Shown here: in pieces, positions 1-11,915 of the stretch
Layout of the letters: every line of letters starts with the position of its first letter
How positions within the stretch are numbered: position 1 is the stretch's first letter
NCBI GenBank assembly: GCA_034509735.1
Contig: JACGWO010000003.1
Location: 34,804,466 to 34,868,465 of the forward strand
Length of the DNA stretch: 64,000 nt
Direction of reading: 5' to 3'
DNA from: Sesamum alatum
Lineage: Eukaryota > Streptophyta > Magnoliopsida > Lamiales > Pedaliaceae
Position numbers and translations under genes: made by a program
The notes under the pieces: generated by a model
The model's input: only the letters and a program-made list of their open reading frames with translations
What the model was told of the DNA's origin: nothing
Database searches by the model: none

Positions 1-880
1 ATCGAGACAAATTGCATTATTGCTCCTCTGTGTAAAAAATTTAAGAAACATCTCCCTGCTCATTGTAGTGCAATTTTTTTTAAGAATTAAATAAAAAATA
101 ATTGAGTGCATAAGGGTATTTTGATCATTTCACCCATAAAAAATTGATGGAAATAAGTTATTTGTTAGATGATTACAAACCTTCGAGAGTATTTGTAATT
201 ATGCCAAACCTAAAAAAATATCACTGTAATTTACCCTAACAATAAATAAGATGGAAGTTATAGTCTCATAGATTAATATTTGATGACTTATTCCACGTGA
301 AATACCTAAAAATATTGTATGTGACCAAAGACTTATCTAAAATTGCGCAAAAATAACAATGTAGCTTAGTCACAAAAGGGTTTCTAATTTACATGAGATA
401 AGGTTGTAAATGATTTGAATTGAGTCGGGTGCATTATTCTTCAAATTTGTTTGAATTAATATTGAGTTTGAAAAAATTATGCTTGAATTTAGTCTGATTA
501 TTGCTCTAATCAACTTCACAATAGTTTTAATTGGAGTAAAAATGGATCGAGTTTGAGTAATATGATACTTTTTAATAAATTTTAATATTTTTGCGCAAAT
601 TGAATTGAGTTTGAATCGAGCTTGAAAGCTTATGAAACAAAATTTTTTGTTTAAGTTAGGATTGTAAAATTTAACAAATCAAATTCTAATGAATCTTTAT
701 TGATAAAATTCGATCGAGTAAATTTGATTTAGTTTTAAGCGGTAACATGACATTTAAACAAATCATAAAGGAAAGTCAAAAAAATAAAATAAAATGAAAC
801 CTACAGTTAAATGGCCTTGGGCCAATATAAGTGGGCTTTGCTGTTGAGTTATAAAAAAAAAAACCGATCGAATCAAGAGA
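1..880. other. AT-rich intergenic DNA, upstream of zinc-knuckle gene
   Basis: No open frame worth calling. Roughly 400-760 is a degenerate repeat made of recurring TTGAGTTTGAAT/TCGAGTTTGAGT-like words, a pattern seen again near 4200-4330. The last 100 bases probably hold the promoter of the gene at 1311, but I see no convincing TATA box. Confidence 0.4.
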
Positions 881-1015
881 TACGCCGAAAAATAAACGAA
901 GAGAGTGTTTGTTCAACAACTACTTCAACGACATTGCGGACGCTCTCAAGGCGACCACTGGGGCTTATTCTATGCTCATAAGAAAATCCTGTCAAATTGT
1001 GGGTTCAATTTGAAG

Positions 1016-1287
1016 GTATGATGCTTGTTTGTTCATCAACACGTATAATCACCACTTTTCTCCATCTTGATTGTATTCAGATACGTACTCTCATGCACAA
1101 GCTATCCGAGATTATTTCGTTAATGCAAAGCTTAATCATTAATGATATTTCTTAATTTGGATTCTCGATGAATTCGATGGACTATTTGCATTCTCGTTTT
1201 CAACTTGGGGATGTTTAGCATATTAATATGTATAGTTATCGTTGATTTTTCTTTTTCGTTTTATTTTGTGTTTCTTCTTGTTCATAG
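1016..1287 (+). other. probable 5' UTR intron of the zinc-knuckle gene
   Basis: A GTATG donor at 1016 and a T-rich tract ending TTCATAG at 1287 frame a 272-bp stretch 23 bases before the start codon at 1311. Leader introns are common in plant genes for RNA-binding proteins. Placement is by splice-site consensus only. Confidence 0.5.
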
Positions 1288-1310
1288 AGCTGGTTCTGAG
1301 TTGAATAGCG

Positions 1311-3503
1311 ATGAATTTTAACAGAAGCAGAAGTCCGCCGGGAGGAAGAAGGTTTCAGGGTAGAGATCGGACATCGTACGGACCTTACCAAATGGACCGA
1401 GGGCGATTCAGGTAATTTTTTCCGATTATCTGATTTTCCATGTTAAACCTGAATGTTTAATTCGTAATATTCAAGGAATCGTATTTCCAAGGCATGAAAT
1501 GCTGATGAATTTTGTAACTGTTGAACTTCTCGTTTGTTCACGATGTCTTTCTCAATGGCTTTCTTGGCGTTTCATTTTGTTGATCAAACCATTGATTGTT
1601 GTATCACGACAGATTTTAACAGTGAGAGCTCTGAAATGTCGTCTTTATCAAAGTCTTGTGACGTTCTTTGTTTTGGGGTTATGTTATGGATAAACATAAG
1701 TCCAAACGAAGATCTAATGGGGTTGTAATTTATCAGGCAAGATGCTTTATGCAAGAACTGCAAAAGGCCTGGACACTTTGCCCGAGAGTGTTCAAATGTG
1801 GCTGTCTGCAACAACTGCGGGCTTCCTGGGTAAGAAATCTCTGTTTCTTGATGCTTAATCAAATGTAGTTGTATTATGTGCAAGTAGTGTTTCTTTTGCT
1901 TGCACTCCAGCTGAAGAGTTAGTGCATCAGCTGAAAATAGCATCTGCGTTGTTTGATGGTTTAACTGGGATACTCTCCTTTTAAGGTGACAGTATCTGTA
2001 TTAGTATGGAGTTTGCACGCATGCACACACTTATGGGAACCTGTGTGTTAGAATTTTGGAATTGATGTCTAACATAAGCACACACCGCTGAGATCACTGA
2101 AGTACTAAAATAGGGAAAAGGGAATATGGAGAATTGATGATGTAATTAACCTGCTAAAATTCTTCTATGTACTAAAACTGAATTATGATGGAAGTGTGAA
2201 GAATCATTGTACATTTACTGGATTGTTTGTTGACATATACCATATTGGACGGATAAACTTTTCTTGCTATCTGTTTGATATGCTTTTCCCTTGCTATTGG
2301 CTTACAAAATGAAGCTAAAAGGTTTGGCTCTTTCTCTAGTTGGAGTGGATCATTTATAATTGAACTGAAATAGAGATTGTGTTTGGTCAGCCTGTCAGAT
2401 TCTCAGTGCCCAGTGTTGATAAATCTAGTTCAAAATTAGCATGAATTGAGTCTGTAATAGTTTATGATTTATATGGCGTCTGGCCTCCTATTAGATTCTC
2501 TGCTTCTTAATGCATGATTAGACGCTTAGGGCAACCACAAGGGGAGTTTCATCACATTTATTTGAGTTTCTTCTGTATGATTTTCCAATTTGTGTCACTT
2601 CAAGTACTCCACCAGATTGCCAATTTGCTAGGTCATGTGCTCGGTCTGGATGGTTAACTTTACCATTGCTTTTACCTAGACGTAATTTTGCATCTATTTG
2701 GACAATTATGTGTCTTCTTGGAGGTGTATCAGAATATATTTGCTAAATGCTGCAAACGCATAACATTTTTATGCTCCACTATATTCTCCACATTAAGAAT
2801 TACATGTGCTGGTTGAGTTTCAGAAAGAAAACAAAAGAAGTTCCTATCATTTTGCTGCATGCATCATTGTATATTAATCTTAAACAGAATATGTTACAGC
2901 ATTGTACTGAGTGGTCTTACAAAGAATTTGGGACTAGAAACAAGTACTTTTTCATTAAGGAGTGAACTCTAGTTATAAAATTTTCTTCCATAAAGGCACA
3001 TTGCTGCGGAGTGTTCCTCCAAAACGATGTGTTGGAACTGCAAGGAAGCTGGGCACCTCGCCAGTCAGTGCAACAACGATCCAATCTGCCACGTATGTAA
3101 TAGAAAAGGGCACCTGGCCCGTGAATGCATGGAATCTGGTGATCCAAGAGTTTGCAACAATTGCTTCAAGCCGGGGCATATTGCAGTTGACTGTACGAAT
3201 GAAAAGGCCTGCAACAATTGCCGGAAGCCAGGGCATCTAGCTCGTGATTGTGTGAATGATCCTGTCTGCAATCTCTGCAATGTATCGGGTCATGTTGCAC
3301 GCCAGTGCCCAAAAACTGCTATTGCATCACAAATTGTTTCTGGTCCTTTCCATGACATCATTTGTAGAAACTGTGGCCAGTCTGGTCACATCAGCCGGGA
3401 ATGCATATCTGTTGTTATATGCAACTGTTGTGGTGGACGAGGTCATGTTGCACATGAATGCCCTTCTGCCAGGCTTTACGACCGACCATATCGTCGGTTT
3501 TGA
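1311..3503 (+). CDS. CCHC zinc-knuckle nucleic-acid-binding protein, nine knuckles (CNBP/GIS2-like)
   Basis: Three coding exons join in frame: 1311-1411, 1737-1829 and 2996-3503, giving 233 residues. The first 35 residues are Arg/Ser/Gly-rich ([14 protein letters not shown]), an RS-like RNA-binding tail. The rest is nine CX2CX4HX4C knuckles in tandem, from [14 protein letters not shown] and [14 protein letters not shown] (completed across the exon 2/3 junction) to [14 protein letters not shown] near the C-terminus. Every knuckle has all four zinc ligands. Proteins of this build bind single-stranded nucleic acid, and the yeast/animal relatives GIS2 and CNBP act in translation and mRNA control. 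The plant proteins are little studied, so the exact target is unknown. The 1.17-kb intron 2 splits knuckle 2 between its Gly and His. A probable 3' UTR intron (3523-3818) and an AATAAA at 3838 follow. Confidence 0.9.
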
Positions 3504-3522
3504 ATCTTCTGTTTGTGGGGAG

Positions 3523-3818
3523 GTAACAATCTTTCTATTACTCAATTATTTCTATCGTGTCTCATTCTCTGTATATTTCGTGCATGGGGATTCAGTCTGG
3601 TCACATATAGCCAATCAAATCACAAGTAAAATTAGCATATGATTGGTTACATTCAAACTCTTATCAGAATGCTAAGTATAAACCAATCACATTCCTTACA
3701 TATGGCTTTTGTCTGACCTGCATTGCATTTTATTGAGACAGTAAATTGCTCGTTAATTTCTCTTCATATTTTTATAACTTTCTTTGATTCTCTTCTCCCC
3801 TCTAACGTTTTATTGCAG
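3523..3818 (+). other. probable 3' UTR intron of the zinc-knuckle gene
   Basis: GAG|GTAACA donor 19 bases after the stop codon and a pyrimidine-rich acceptor ending TTATTGCAG at 3818. The donor lies close enough to the stop (<50 nt) that nonsense-mediated decay would not be expected. Inferred from consensus only. Confidence 0.45.
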
Positions 3819-3837
3819 ATTTGCAGTAGTGGCCATC

Positions 3838-3843
3838 AATAAA
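3838..3843 (+). terminator. poly(A) signal AATAAA of the zinc-knuckle gene
   Basis: Canonical AATAAA about 335 bases after the stop codon at 3503, just downstream of the presumed 3' UTR intron; a GT-rich stretch (GTCGTGTTTTTGTTTG) follows 45 bases later. Confidence 0.55.
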
Positions 3844-4793
3844 AACTAGAATGCACGCGGACAAAGTTGTGAACGAGCTTTTGATACGTCGTGTTTTTGT
3901 TTGTCGACAATTGCCACAGCATTTATGCGTAAACTCCATATCTCATGCTAATACTATATGTTGGGTTTGAATGTTTGAGATTTGAGCGGGGGTGGGGGGG
4001 GACTATTTGACGTAGAAAACATTCAAATTATTTCATTATTAAGTGGATTTGAATTCACATAATGATTTCTACGCTTGATTTATATGAGAAACTTCTATTC
4101 ATGAATATCCACAACACGCATGTTCTGCTGGTTTTAAATTGTCTTCATTCTGCAACCCTTTAAATTTTGACCAAATTTCTGTTAGGGTTCTTCCAATTTT
4201 TCTGGGCTCGTTAGGTCTAGCTCGAATCAGATTTGATCAAACTTGAATTAATTAGATGAAGTAATTGGTGTATACTTCAAGCTTCTATTACAGAATTGGT
4301 TTGATTTAGTTAAACACAGTCTGAATAAGAATTTTTTTGGTCTAAGTACTTGATTTTATGTTGTTTTGTTTCTTCCTCTTTTACTTTTTATTTCTTGAGA
4401 ATAATATAATCGTCGTTGCCAGTTCAACGACATAAAGTGTAAACAAAGTGGATGGAGTTGAAATAATTCGTACATATAAAATAACGCAATGAGCGGATGA
4501 AATGACACTTTTTTGGGGGGCTGCTTTAATGGTGGTGTTTGAGGATAGTATTAATTAACTGAGTAAAGCAGCAGAAGAAGCAGTAGTAGTAATGTTAATG
4601 TGTAGTGGGGAGAGAGGAAGCATGAAGAGCATGGTGGAGAATTGGATATACATATATATGCATTTGTTTTTAAATTAGCTTTCCATGCGTGGTTACTTTT
4701 GTTGGAGAATCCACAAACCAAATGGCTCCATCGTTTCATGCCCCCCCACCCCACCCTACTAATTTTCCCATTTGCTTCCACCACTCAAGCAAC

Positions 4794-4848
4794 ACCCCCC
4801 CCCCCCCACCCCACCCCCACGCGTGCATATATATATATATATATATAT
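4794..4848. repeat. homopolymer C tract and (AT)n microsatellite
   Basis: A run of about 16 C followed by CACCCC words, then an (AT)n run to 4848. The homopolymer length is a likely sequencing or assembly uncertainty. Confidence 0.8.
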
Positions 4849-5074
4849 TTACATATACATATAGAGATAATTATATATATGGTAAGATTAGGTTAATTAT
4901 TAACTTGGGGTAAATTCGTATTCGGTAAATTGTTCGATTCTGCATCTTTACCTAATTTTGGTATATATACACATAGTCCAACACATGTACAGTAAAAGTT
5001 AAGATTAAGCTGAATGAATTTGGATAAGGTTGATTTTTTTTAAAAGTGAAAACAATGAATATTATTAATTGAAT

Positions 5075-5290
5075 TAAATCGATTATAATCAGTCCTATTA
5101 AATATCAATATTTAATAGTGGCAATTACAATAATCATACATTGATCAACAATATCACATGAATTAAATCTCAACAACCCCTTACTATTATAGTATACAAA
5201 CAATCATACTATACAGTAGACTATTGTCCCATGCATTGGTGGGGTTCGAATCATGACCTTAGCTTAACCACTAGGCCAAGAGATCATTGA
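5075..5290 (-). mobile_element. tRNA-derived SINE remnant
   Basis: Read on the minus strand, TTGGCCTAGTGGTTAAG (box A-like, about 5265-5280) is followed after a short spacer by ATGATTCGAACCCC (box B-like, about 5240). This is the internal RNA polymerase III promoter layout of tRNA-derived SINEs. No cloverleaf or CCA-ready acceptor stem is apparent, so it is not a functional tRNA gene. I could not find matching target duplications; the outer borders are approximate. Confidence 0.5.
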
Positions 5291-6993
5291 CGAATAAAGT
5301 CGAATTACATATAAGTGCTCGACTCAATTCGACTTTTTAATTTTGGTGTAATTTTAGCATAATGGAAACTGGTGAACATAATTAGAGTTGTACGTGCTCA
5401 TTTGAAATAATGAGAATGATAACACAAGTTGGTCAGTCTTCACTCTAACTGTAACATCAGTTTCTGCTTAGAATATTCCTTTTTTTCTTTTTCTTATATC
5501 TCTAAAGAATTAAAAAGAAAATGGAAATTGAAGTCAATAATGGCATAAATCTACCTTGTTCTTGGTGGCTAAGCTACGCATCTGGTGGCTCCTACAACAT
5601 GTCACTTCAATTTTTCCAACTAATAAACCAACCTTTTCCTTTTTTTTAATCATGCACCTCTTCTCATATATTTTTACTATTAATTTACAAAACTATTATG
5701 ATTTTTCTCAATTATGAAAATACCACAAGTACTAAATTTCCTCCATCTGAGCATTTACCATTTCCCAAAAAGCATTCACGTAATACAAGATGCTATAAAA
5801 TTGAATAAAAATCAAATAAACGTGTACTATCATTTCATATAAAGATGAATGACGATTATAACAAACACTTTTTAATTACAAATAAATTCATAAAATTTCG
5901 ATCAGAACAGATAATACGGAAAAATCCTAAAAATAAAAAGGGATTAAATAAATAAGAGGTGGGTGGAGAAAGGAATCGATCCCCTTTGGGGTTTGGCTTT
6001 ATTTTTTTCTCACATCTCTCGTGAATCTATGAATGGAGCAGCTAGCACTTTATCATCAAGACTATGAACTCGATTGTATTTGTATTGTTCCCTCCACTCC
6101 AAACAAGAGGGCGTGAATTCCTCAATATTATACTTAATCCATCACCACTTTTCATTATTAGACCCCCTTAATTTTAAATAATTATATTTCCTGCCCCATA
6201 ATCTTCTCCTACTCTGTACCAAAGATTTCTTTCAGGTGATAAAATCATGGCCCCTCTCATTTTTTATTTTATTTTATTTTATTTCTTCTCTCTCTCCTCT
6301 TTCTCTCTCTTAATTCTTTAATTATTTCCCTTAAACTTTAGATAATGGTGGATGGGCCGTTTGGTTCACTAACTCTAATAGAAAAAATCGGGTTATTTGC
6401 TCTCTTGAAATCGCTATTTAAATAAAGCGTGATAGTGCCATCACCATTGTGTTGCACCATCTCATCACCTAATTGTGGAATTAACAATTTTAATAAACGT
6501 GTTTGTGTGTGTCACTTAGTATTTGGTGAGATTATTTGTGCGTTATTTAGGGGAATAGTCAAATCTTGAAAATTTGACTATCGTTGTCGACTAATACCTA
6601 ATGCGATTATGATAATCATGAGGACAAAAATAAAATAAATAAATGGACCATGAAGAAATTAGATTATTTTTTCAATGTGCATGGAAAGGAATCGATTCTC
6701 TCTTTCATGTGGTTTTATTAATACGTCAAATTAGGTTCTAAAATTTTGCAATTATTGTTGGATTAGTAGTACCTGCCGTGAGGACCATATATGATGTTAC
6801 CTCAATTGACCAACTAATTTCAATTATATAATCCAATTATTTGCCAAAATATTATTAATGATAAGTACTAATCATATCCCACTTATTTAAATTAATTCTA
6901 CGATCAAACTACGTAAAAATTCGTCAAGAAAAAAGAGGCCCTCGTTTTACATAAGGTATACGTTAAAAGGGGTGTATGTATTAGTTTTTATTT

Positions 6994-7249
6994 GGGTTTA
7001 ATGCAATTTACTCCCTATAATATTGTAAATGAGCAAATTATCCCACTATGAAAAAAATTAGCATTTTACTTCCCTGTATTCTTTAAAATGGAACAAATTT
7101 ATCCCTCTATTTAGGGAGGTAAATTGCTCCATTTTAAAAAACACAGAGAGGTAAATTGATTCATTTTAAAAGTCACATGAGGTAAATTGTTATTTTATTT
7201 TTCATAGGGGATTTGCAATATTATAGGGGGGTTGCTTGCATTTTTCCTG
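6994..7249. mobile_element. Mutator-like MITE, 256 bp, 9-bp target duplication
   Basis: Terminal inverted repeats begin GGGTTTAATGCAATTTACTC and, read from the other end, CAGGAAAAATGCAAGCAACC; both run into the shared subterminal word CCCTATAATATTG. The element is flanked by TTTTTATTT at 6985-6993 and 7250-7258. Nine-base duplications are typical of Mutator-like elements. The interior is itself a fold-back (repeated GAGGTAAATTG and its complement). No coding capacity. Confidence 0.75.
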
Positions 7250-7258
7250 TTTTTATTT

Positions 7259-9139
7259 TTGTGGTGGTAATAAGTTATAAAAAATTGTAAGTTAAACAGT
7301 AGTAAAGTGTGGAGCATTTACAAATAAAATTTAAAAGTAGAAAAAGAGTTGAAGTTTGAGTGTTTGGATAGCAAACTATTGACTTAAATCAACTTAATTT
7401 AAGTAGTTCAAAAGCATAAGTTGTAAATAAAAATACTATTTTCAACTTATTTTCAACATAAACTAATAAACGCTTATTTTAAGCCCAGTAATGCATTAAC
7501 AAAGTTGTTTATTTAAAAAAAAAAAGGGATAAGGAAGAAAAGATAATAAAAATAATAAGATCAAAATAGTTATAAATAGCAAAAAGTTTTATGTGTTGCC
7601 ATTGTTGTTGGAAGAACCTTAATTGAGGAGTGTTCAAACTTCAAAGATGGGCACAAATCACATCAATTAAAAGTAGTATTCTTTGTTTTTTTTTATCTTT
7701 TCAAATATTGAGTCCTAAAGTGAGTTATTGATGGTTTTAAAGATGTTGTTCCAACACTTTGAACAAATACATATAGCTGCTCACTGGACCATAATTTTTT
7801 TTTTTTTTATGTAATCTGTTCAAACTACGAAAAAGAAAAGAAAAAAAAAAGGTAATTGGGGCCACTTTTTTTTTTCTTTTTCTTTTTGGGTTGATTTTAT
7901 GATTAATAGTTTGAACGGTCAAGAATTGATCATTTGGTCTTCATATGACGCATAGGATGCCGTCCCTTGATCCCCCTTTGTTGCTTTTGTATTATTACCC
8001 CTCGATTTTTTAATCTATGCTCATGGATTTCCTTTTTCTCATTCTTTTGATTTTTCATTTGCAAAAATGACAAGATATTAGAAAAGGAACAAATATACAT
8101 CGATGATAATAACAATGTAAGAATAAATGTAATATATTTTGATTTGAGTTTGAATTTATAGTAACCCCTCGCAGTTTAAATCGAATAAAGTGTTTTGGAT
8201 TTGAAGAAATGAGAAAACATTAAGCTTGTCGGAAGGTTTCCAGCTAAAACCTTTCAATATTTAAATTAGTCAGTGCTAGGTCGAGGGGAAAAGGTGAAGA
8301 AAAGTCTTTCATTAAAATGATGTACTTTAGCTATAAATGACTCTAGAGTATTTATAGGGCTAAATATATGTACTTGTTCGGATATATGTATTGTGATCTT
8401 AGACTTCTAGGTGTTGAGTGATTGACGGTGGTGATTCGGAGTCCTCGAGTCGGATTAGGTCATGTTAGATTGGTGACTCGACTCAAATACAAAGTGCGCA
8501 TATCTCATTCTTGTTTGGACATTTGAAATCCCGTGAGGTTACATTTGGATCGATGGATTTGGATTTGCAGGAAGGACTTAGAAAAAAGATTTCAATGATT
8601 CCTTATTAAAAAAATTGAAATCCATCAATATTCAACAAAAATATAGCTCAAAATTATAGTTGAAGAATTTAAAATACTTTAGATTTAGAATTATCCACAA
8701 ATTCAAAAGATTTATTATTAAGGATTTAAAATCCATAATTTGAAATCCATCAATCCAATGTACAGTGTAGTATAATTTTATTTTTTAAACACTCTTTTTG
8801 TTAGATCACTATCATACACGAATAATAAATATATAAAACATGTGAAAATTCTAAAATAATATTTAAATTACCGTGACAAAATGACAAAGCAAACAATTGA
8901 ACTTATTTTCTACAACTAAAAAACAAAGATATCCAAACAAATAATTCTATTTTTTTTTAGAGAAAAATATTATACATCACAAACAAAAATACTTGGACTA
9001 AGTTCATAATAAACTCACACACACACACACACACACTCATTTTTAATTTTTAAACAATCCCAAACAAGCCCTTACCCTAATCCCATTGAAAAAAACAGTG
9101 ATTACTATTCATTACAAGGAAGAGTTTTAATTATGGTTG

Positions 9140-9195
<56 letters not shown>

Positions 9196-9430
9196 GATAT
9201 CAACAATTGGAGGAATCATGGTATGCTACAACCACCCACGGGTCCACCAAAGTTAGCTCACGCACGCACGCACACACACATATGCATGATTGTTCACACG
9301 TTTGGCACACTAACACATGAACAAGAACAACAAATATTGAAAATCAAAAGAAAAAAGGTAACTTGCAATTTGTGATAGTAACAGTAAATTGTAACTCATT
9401 TCAATTCTCACGCCTCCAAGAATTTTTGTG
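7259..9430. other. intergenic, AT-rich
   Basis: No gene seen. Holds A/T homopolymers near 7795-7885, an (AC)n microsatellite at 9015-9036 and a (TTA)n microsatellite at 9140-9195. The apparent poly-Tyr frame over 9133-9375 is only the TTA repeat translated. Confidence 0.5.
9015..9195. repeat. (AC)n and (TTA)n microsatellites
   Basis: About 11 AC units at 9015-9036 and about 18 TTA units at 9140-9195, both uninterrupted; they would be expected to be length-polymorphic. Confidence 0.85.
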
Positions 9431-9433
9431 TGT

Positions 9434-9440
9434 CTATATA
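9434..9440 (+). promoter_or_regulatory. probable TATA box of the SAC51-like gene
   Basis: CTATATA lies about 30 bases before a likely start site near 9466 and 70 bases before a CT-rich leader typical of plant 5' UTRs (9500-9540). Confidence 0.45.
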
Positions 9441-9465
9441 GTACTAGTTTAAGTGTCTCACCCAC

Positions 9466-11447
9466 CGTGCATTCCTCATCTTTTGACTGTCTTTTTTATA
9501 AACACTCTCTCTCTCTCTCTGTGCGTCTCCCTTTCTCTCTCTAGAAAGATTTCTGATATTTCGTCTGGTGTTCTTGATTTTGGTGCAAGAGAGGAGATAA
9601 GCCGTTTCTGGGTGCTGGGTTTTGGCTGTGTTTGGTGTACTGTGAGTGTTTTTTTTTTTTGTTGGTTTCTTGTTTTCATTGTTTCGGGTTGCTGTGCGTT
9701 GTACTGCCACAATGTTGTGTTGATTTGTTTTTGCTGTTTTCTTGTATGAAATTATGTTGATTTTCTTGGGTTTCAGATTTTTGTTATTTGTTTGGTACTT
9801 CGATCTGAATCTTGTTCTGTTTGTCACTAGATCTGAAAAGAAGAAAGTGGGAACGTTTGCTTTGTGTTCATGATCCGTTTTTGACTACTTGTTTGCTAAT
9901 TAGTAATGAAGGCAGCATAGCGCGGGAAATAATCAATTCTTTTTGAATTTCTGAGCATTCAGTTCTTTTCGGATGAATGGTTCTTGAAATTCATGCTACT
10001 CTATATGGTGAATAATGAAGAATGTTGTAGTGAAGCTTGGATCTATGTTTTCGTTTATTCTATCTGAATAAGAACTTCTACTTTTTCTGTTGCAAAACAT
10101 TTCTGTTCAGCGATGGAGGAGCTGCTATAGCTAGTGTTGTTGCAAGATTTGTTAGTTATATGAGAATGATGAAACTCTCAGCGCTGATTTTATGGTTTTT
10201 CTTTGGGAGAATATTATAAGGATTTGATTGGTGTATGACCAATTATATACTTAACTCATGTTTATTGCTCCGCTAATCTGCTTAGTGGGTTGTGGGATTT
10301 TCAATTTTGTATAGAATTTCGTGTGAAATGAGAATATGTTTGGATTAGTTAATGAGATTGTGTCTTGTATCGAACTGAGGTGTCAAATCAATATAGTTTC
10401 AACGAGAATACATATAAGCAAATATGTTTTCACTTAATTGTTTCAAAAACCGAAAACTGGAACTGAAAACACAAACAAACAGGTCAATATTGCTTCATCC
10501 ATGGCTATTTAGTTTAAAATATTACCTTATCATGTTTCTTGACTCGACACGTTGAAAATTAGAATCTTAGTTTATCAGTACAATTTTACATGATAAATCT
10601 ATTATCTTGCCAATCTGGATTTCCCGCACCCTCGCAGCCCGTGGAGAAAAGCGAGTTTATTTCCTTTTCTCCTGTGGTTATTTAGTTAAAATGTTCAAAA
10701 ACTAAATAGAGCTCTCTTTGAATTGGCAAAAAAGGAATATGATGTAATTATGTTTTCTTTTGTTCCACTTTCATTGGTCTTTACACTATATATTGTAAGG
10801 TTGTCTTTTGAGATTTCTTTTGACTTTCTCAACATGGTTCTAATCTATGTATTTTCGAAACTTCAGCAGGTGCTCTCGAATTGCATAAAAAGTGGCAAGC
10901 AATCGAAGTGAAGAACAGTATGCGGTGGTATAGTCTGTCGATTGATGTGTTTCGTAAAGTTGTCTCTTTGAACTTGTACTGCCGTGTGATCCTATAAAGT
11001 CATTCCAATTCAGAAGACACAGCATCTTTACCTTTCTCTCTGTTGAACTTCATCATTAGTCCTTGAATACACGCTATTTCCATGGGATCTACTCGCTTTG
11101 TCGTCATTCCTTGCTATGTACGCTGGATAAGCTGAGCCATTTCTTCTGAAGCCCCGAAATATTTTTGCGACGTTCTTTGCTTTCACACCTGGCCTGTTTT
11201 AGTACTCTTAGTACCGTTATTTGTTTCAATTGAGTTTCGCTATTCGTATCTCATCTTGGGCTGGAAGATTCAGAATTTGTTCGGGAAAGAGAGTGGTTAT
11301 TTTCATCTGATCATTTTCTTGCTAGGAGTTGAGGTGTATTATCGAGCAACGGATTTTCAAATTATTGGATTAGTTTGGATCAGTTTATCACTTTCTCTCT
11401 GCAAAGTTTCAGTGTGATTTGAGTGAACGGTTGGGGAAAAAGTAGTT
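9466..11447 (+). promoter_or_regulatory. long, probably spliced 5' leader of the SAC51-like gene
   Basis: About 2 kb separates the presumed promoter from the conserved uORF. Candidate splice sites are a GTGAGT donor near 9638 and acceptors TTTCAG at 9776 and CTTCAGCAG near 10869. I cannot choose the true isoform without transcripts. Long multi-intron leaders with several uORFs are known for SAC51-family genes. Frames in this stretch (for example 9453-9749) look like leader sequence, not separate genes. Confidence 0.5.
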
Positions 11448-11725
11448 ATGGTGTGCCAAGCAGCTAGTCAGACAAGATTTCGGGCATTGAAACATGAGAA
11501 TGGAATTGCTGGGTGTGCCACCATAATAGTTAGAGTCATTGCATGCTTTCAACCCCTCCAAGATTGCCAGGTTAGCGGACAACATTTGACGATGATTTTT
11601 ATACTCATTATTTCAAATTCTTAATATGCTCATTTTTCATCTTGTGGTTCGACAAACACTAACAATGTTTCTTGTCTATATTTCAGGCCGAGTATTTCCG
11701 CCATCTGCTTAAACCTGTTACGTAG
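11448..11725 (+). CDS. conserved peptide uORF of the SAC51-like gene (53 aa, split by one intron)
   Basis: The exons 11448-11570 and 11687-11725 join in phase 0 to encode 53 residues, starting MVCQAASQTRFRALKHENG and ending AEYFRHLLKPVT followed by TAG. I recognise this as the strongly conserved uORF peptide of SAC51/SACL bHLH transcripts. In Arabidopsis it represses translation of the main frame, and the polyamine thermospermine (made by ACL5) relieves that repression, limiting xylem differentiation. The intron (11571-11686, GTTAGC...TTTCAG) separates the RVIACFQPLQDCQ block from the conserved C-terminal dodecamer. The uORF stop is 190 bases before the main ATG at 11916. It is far below usual gene-caller length limits and easily missed. 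Confidence 0.93.
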
Positions 11726-11915
11726 ATTGATTTCATTTCCGCGCATTTGAGTTAGGCTGGGTTTTTTTGTTATTTCTGTTTTCACTCAAGCATACAACAA
11801 GCAGTCAGTTATACTTAGGTACGGTTGAACTGCCGAGCTTTCAGTTTTACGTTTTTTTCCTTTCGTTGCATTTGCTGACAACTACTTGTTGCTATCAGGT
11901 AATTGCTGTGCTTAA

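Larger units (their letters stand above)
3960..6993. other. intergenic, AT-rich, with simple repeats
   Basis: No gene seen. Contains a C-run near 4794-4809, an (AT)n tract at 4829-4848, and a tRNA-like SINE remnant (separate entry). The C-rich open frames around 4640-4910 arise from the simple repeat and are not credible genes. Confidence 0.5.

Noticed and set aside
4642..4913. Overlapping plus-strand frames rich in Pro/Thr/Tyr
   Set aside because: Produced by the poly-C and (AT)n simple repeats; no other coding signal.
5230..5285. Possible tRNA gene on the minus strand
   Set aside because: Box A and box B words are present but acceptor, D and anticodon arms do not form a cloverleaf; called a SINE remnant instead.
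9133..9375. Frame with a poly-tyrosine run
   Set aside because: Simple translation of the (TTA)n microsatellite.
9444..9827. 127-residue minus-strand and 98-residue plus-strand frames over the CT-rich leader
   Set aside because: They lie in the 5' leader of the SAC51-like gene, with low-complexity composition and no recognised domain.
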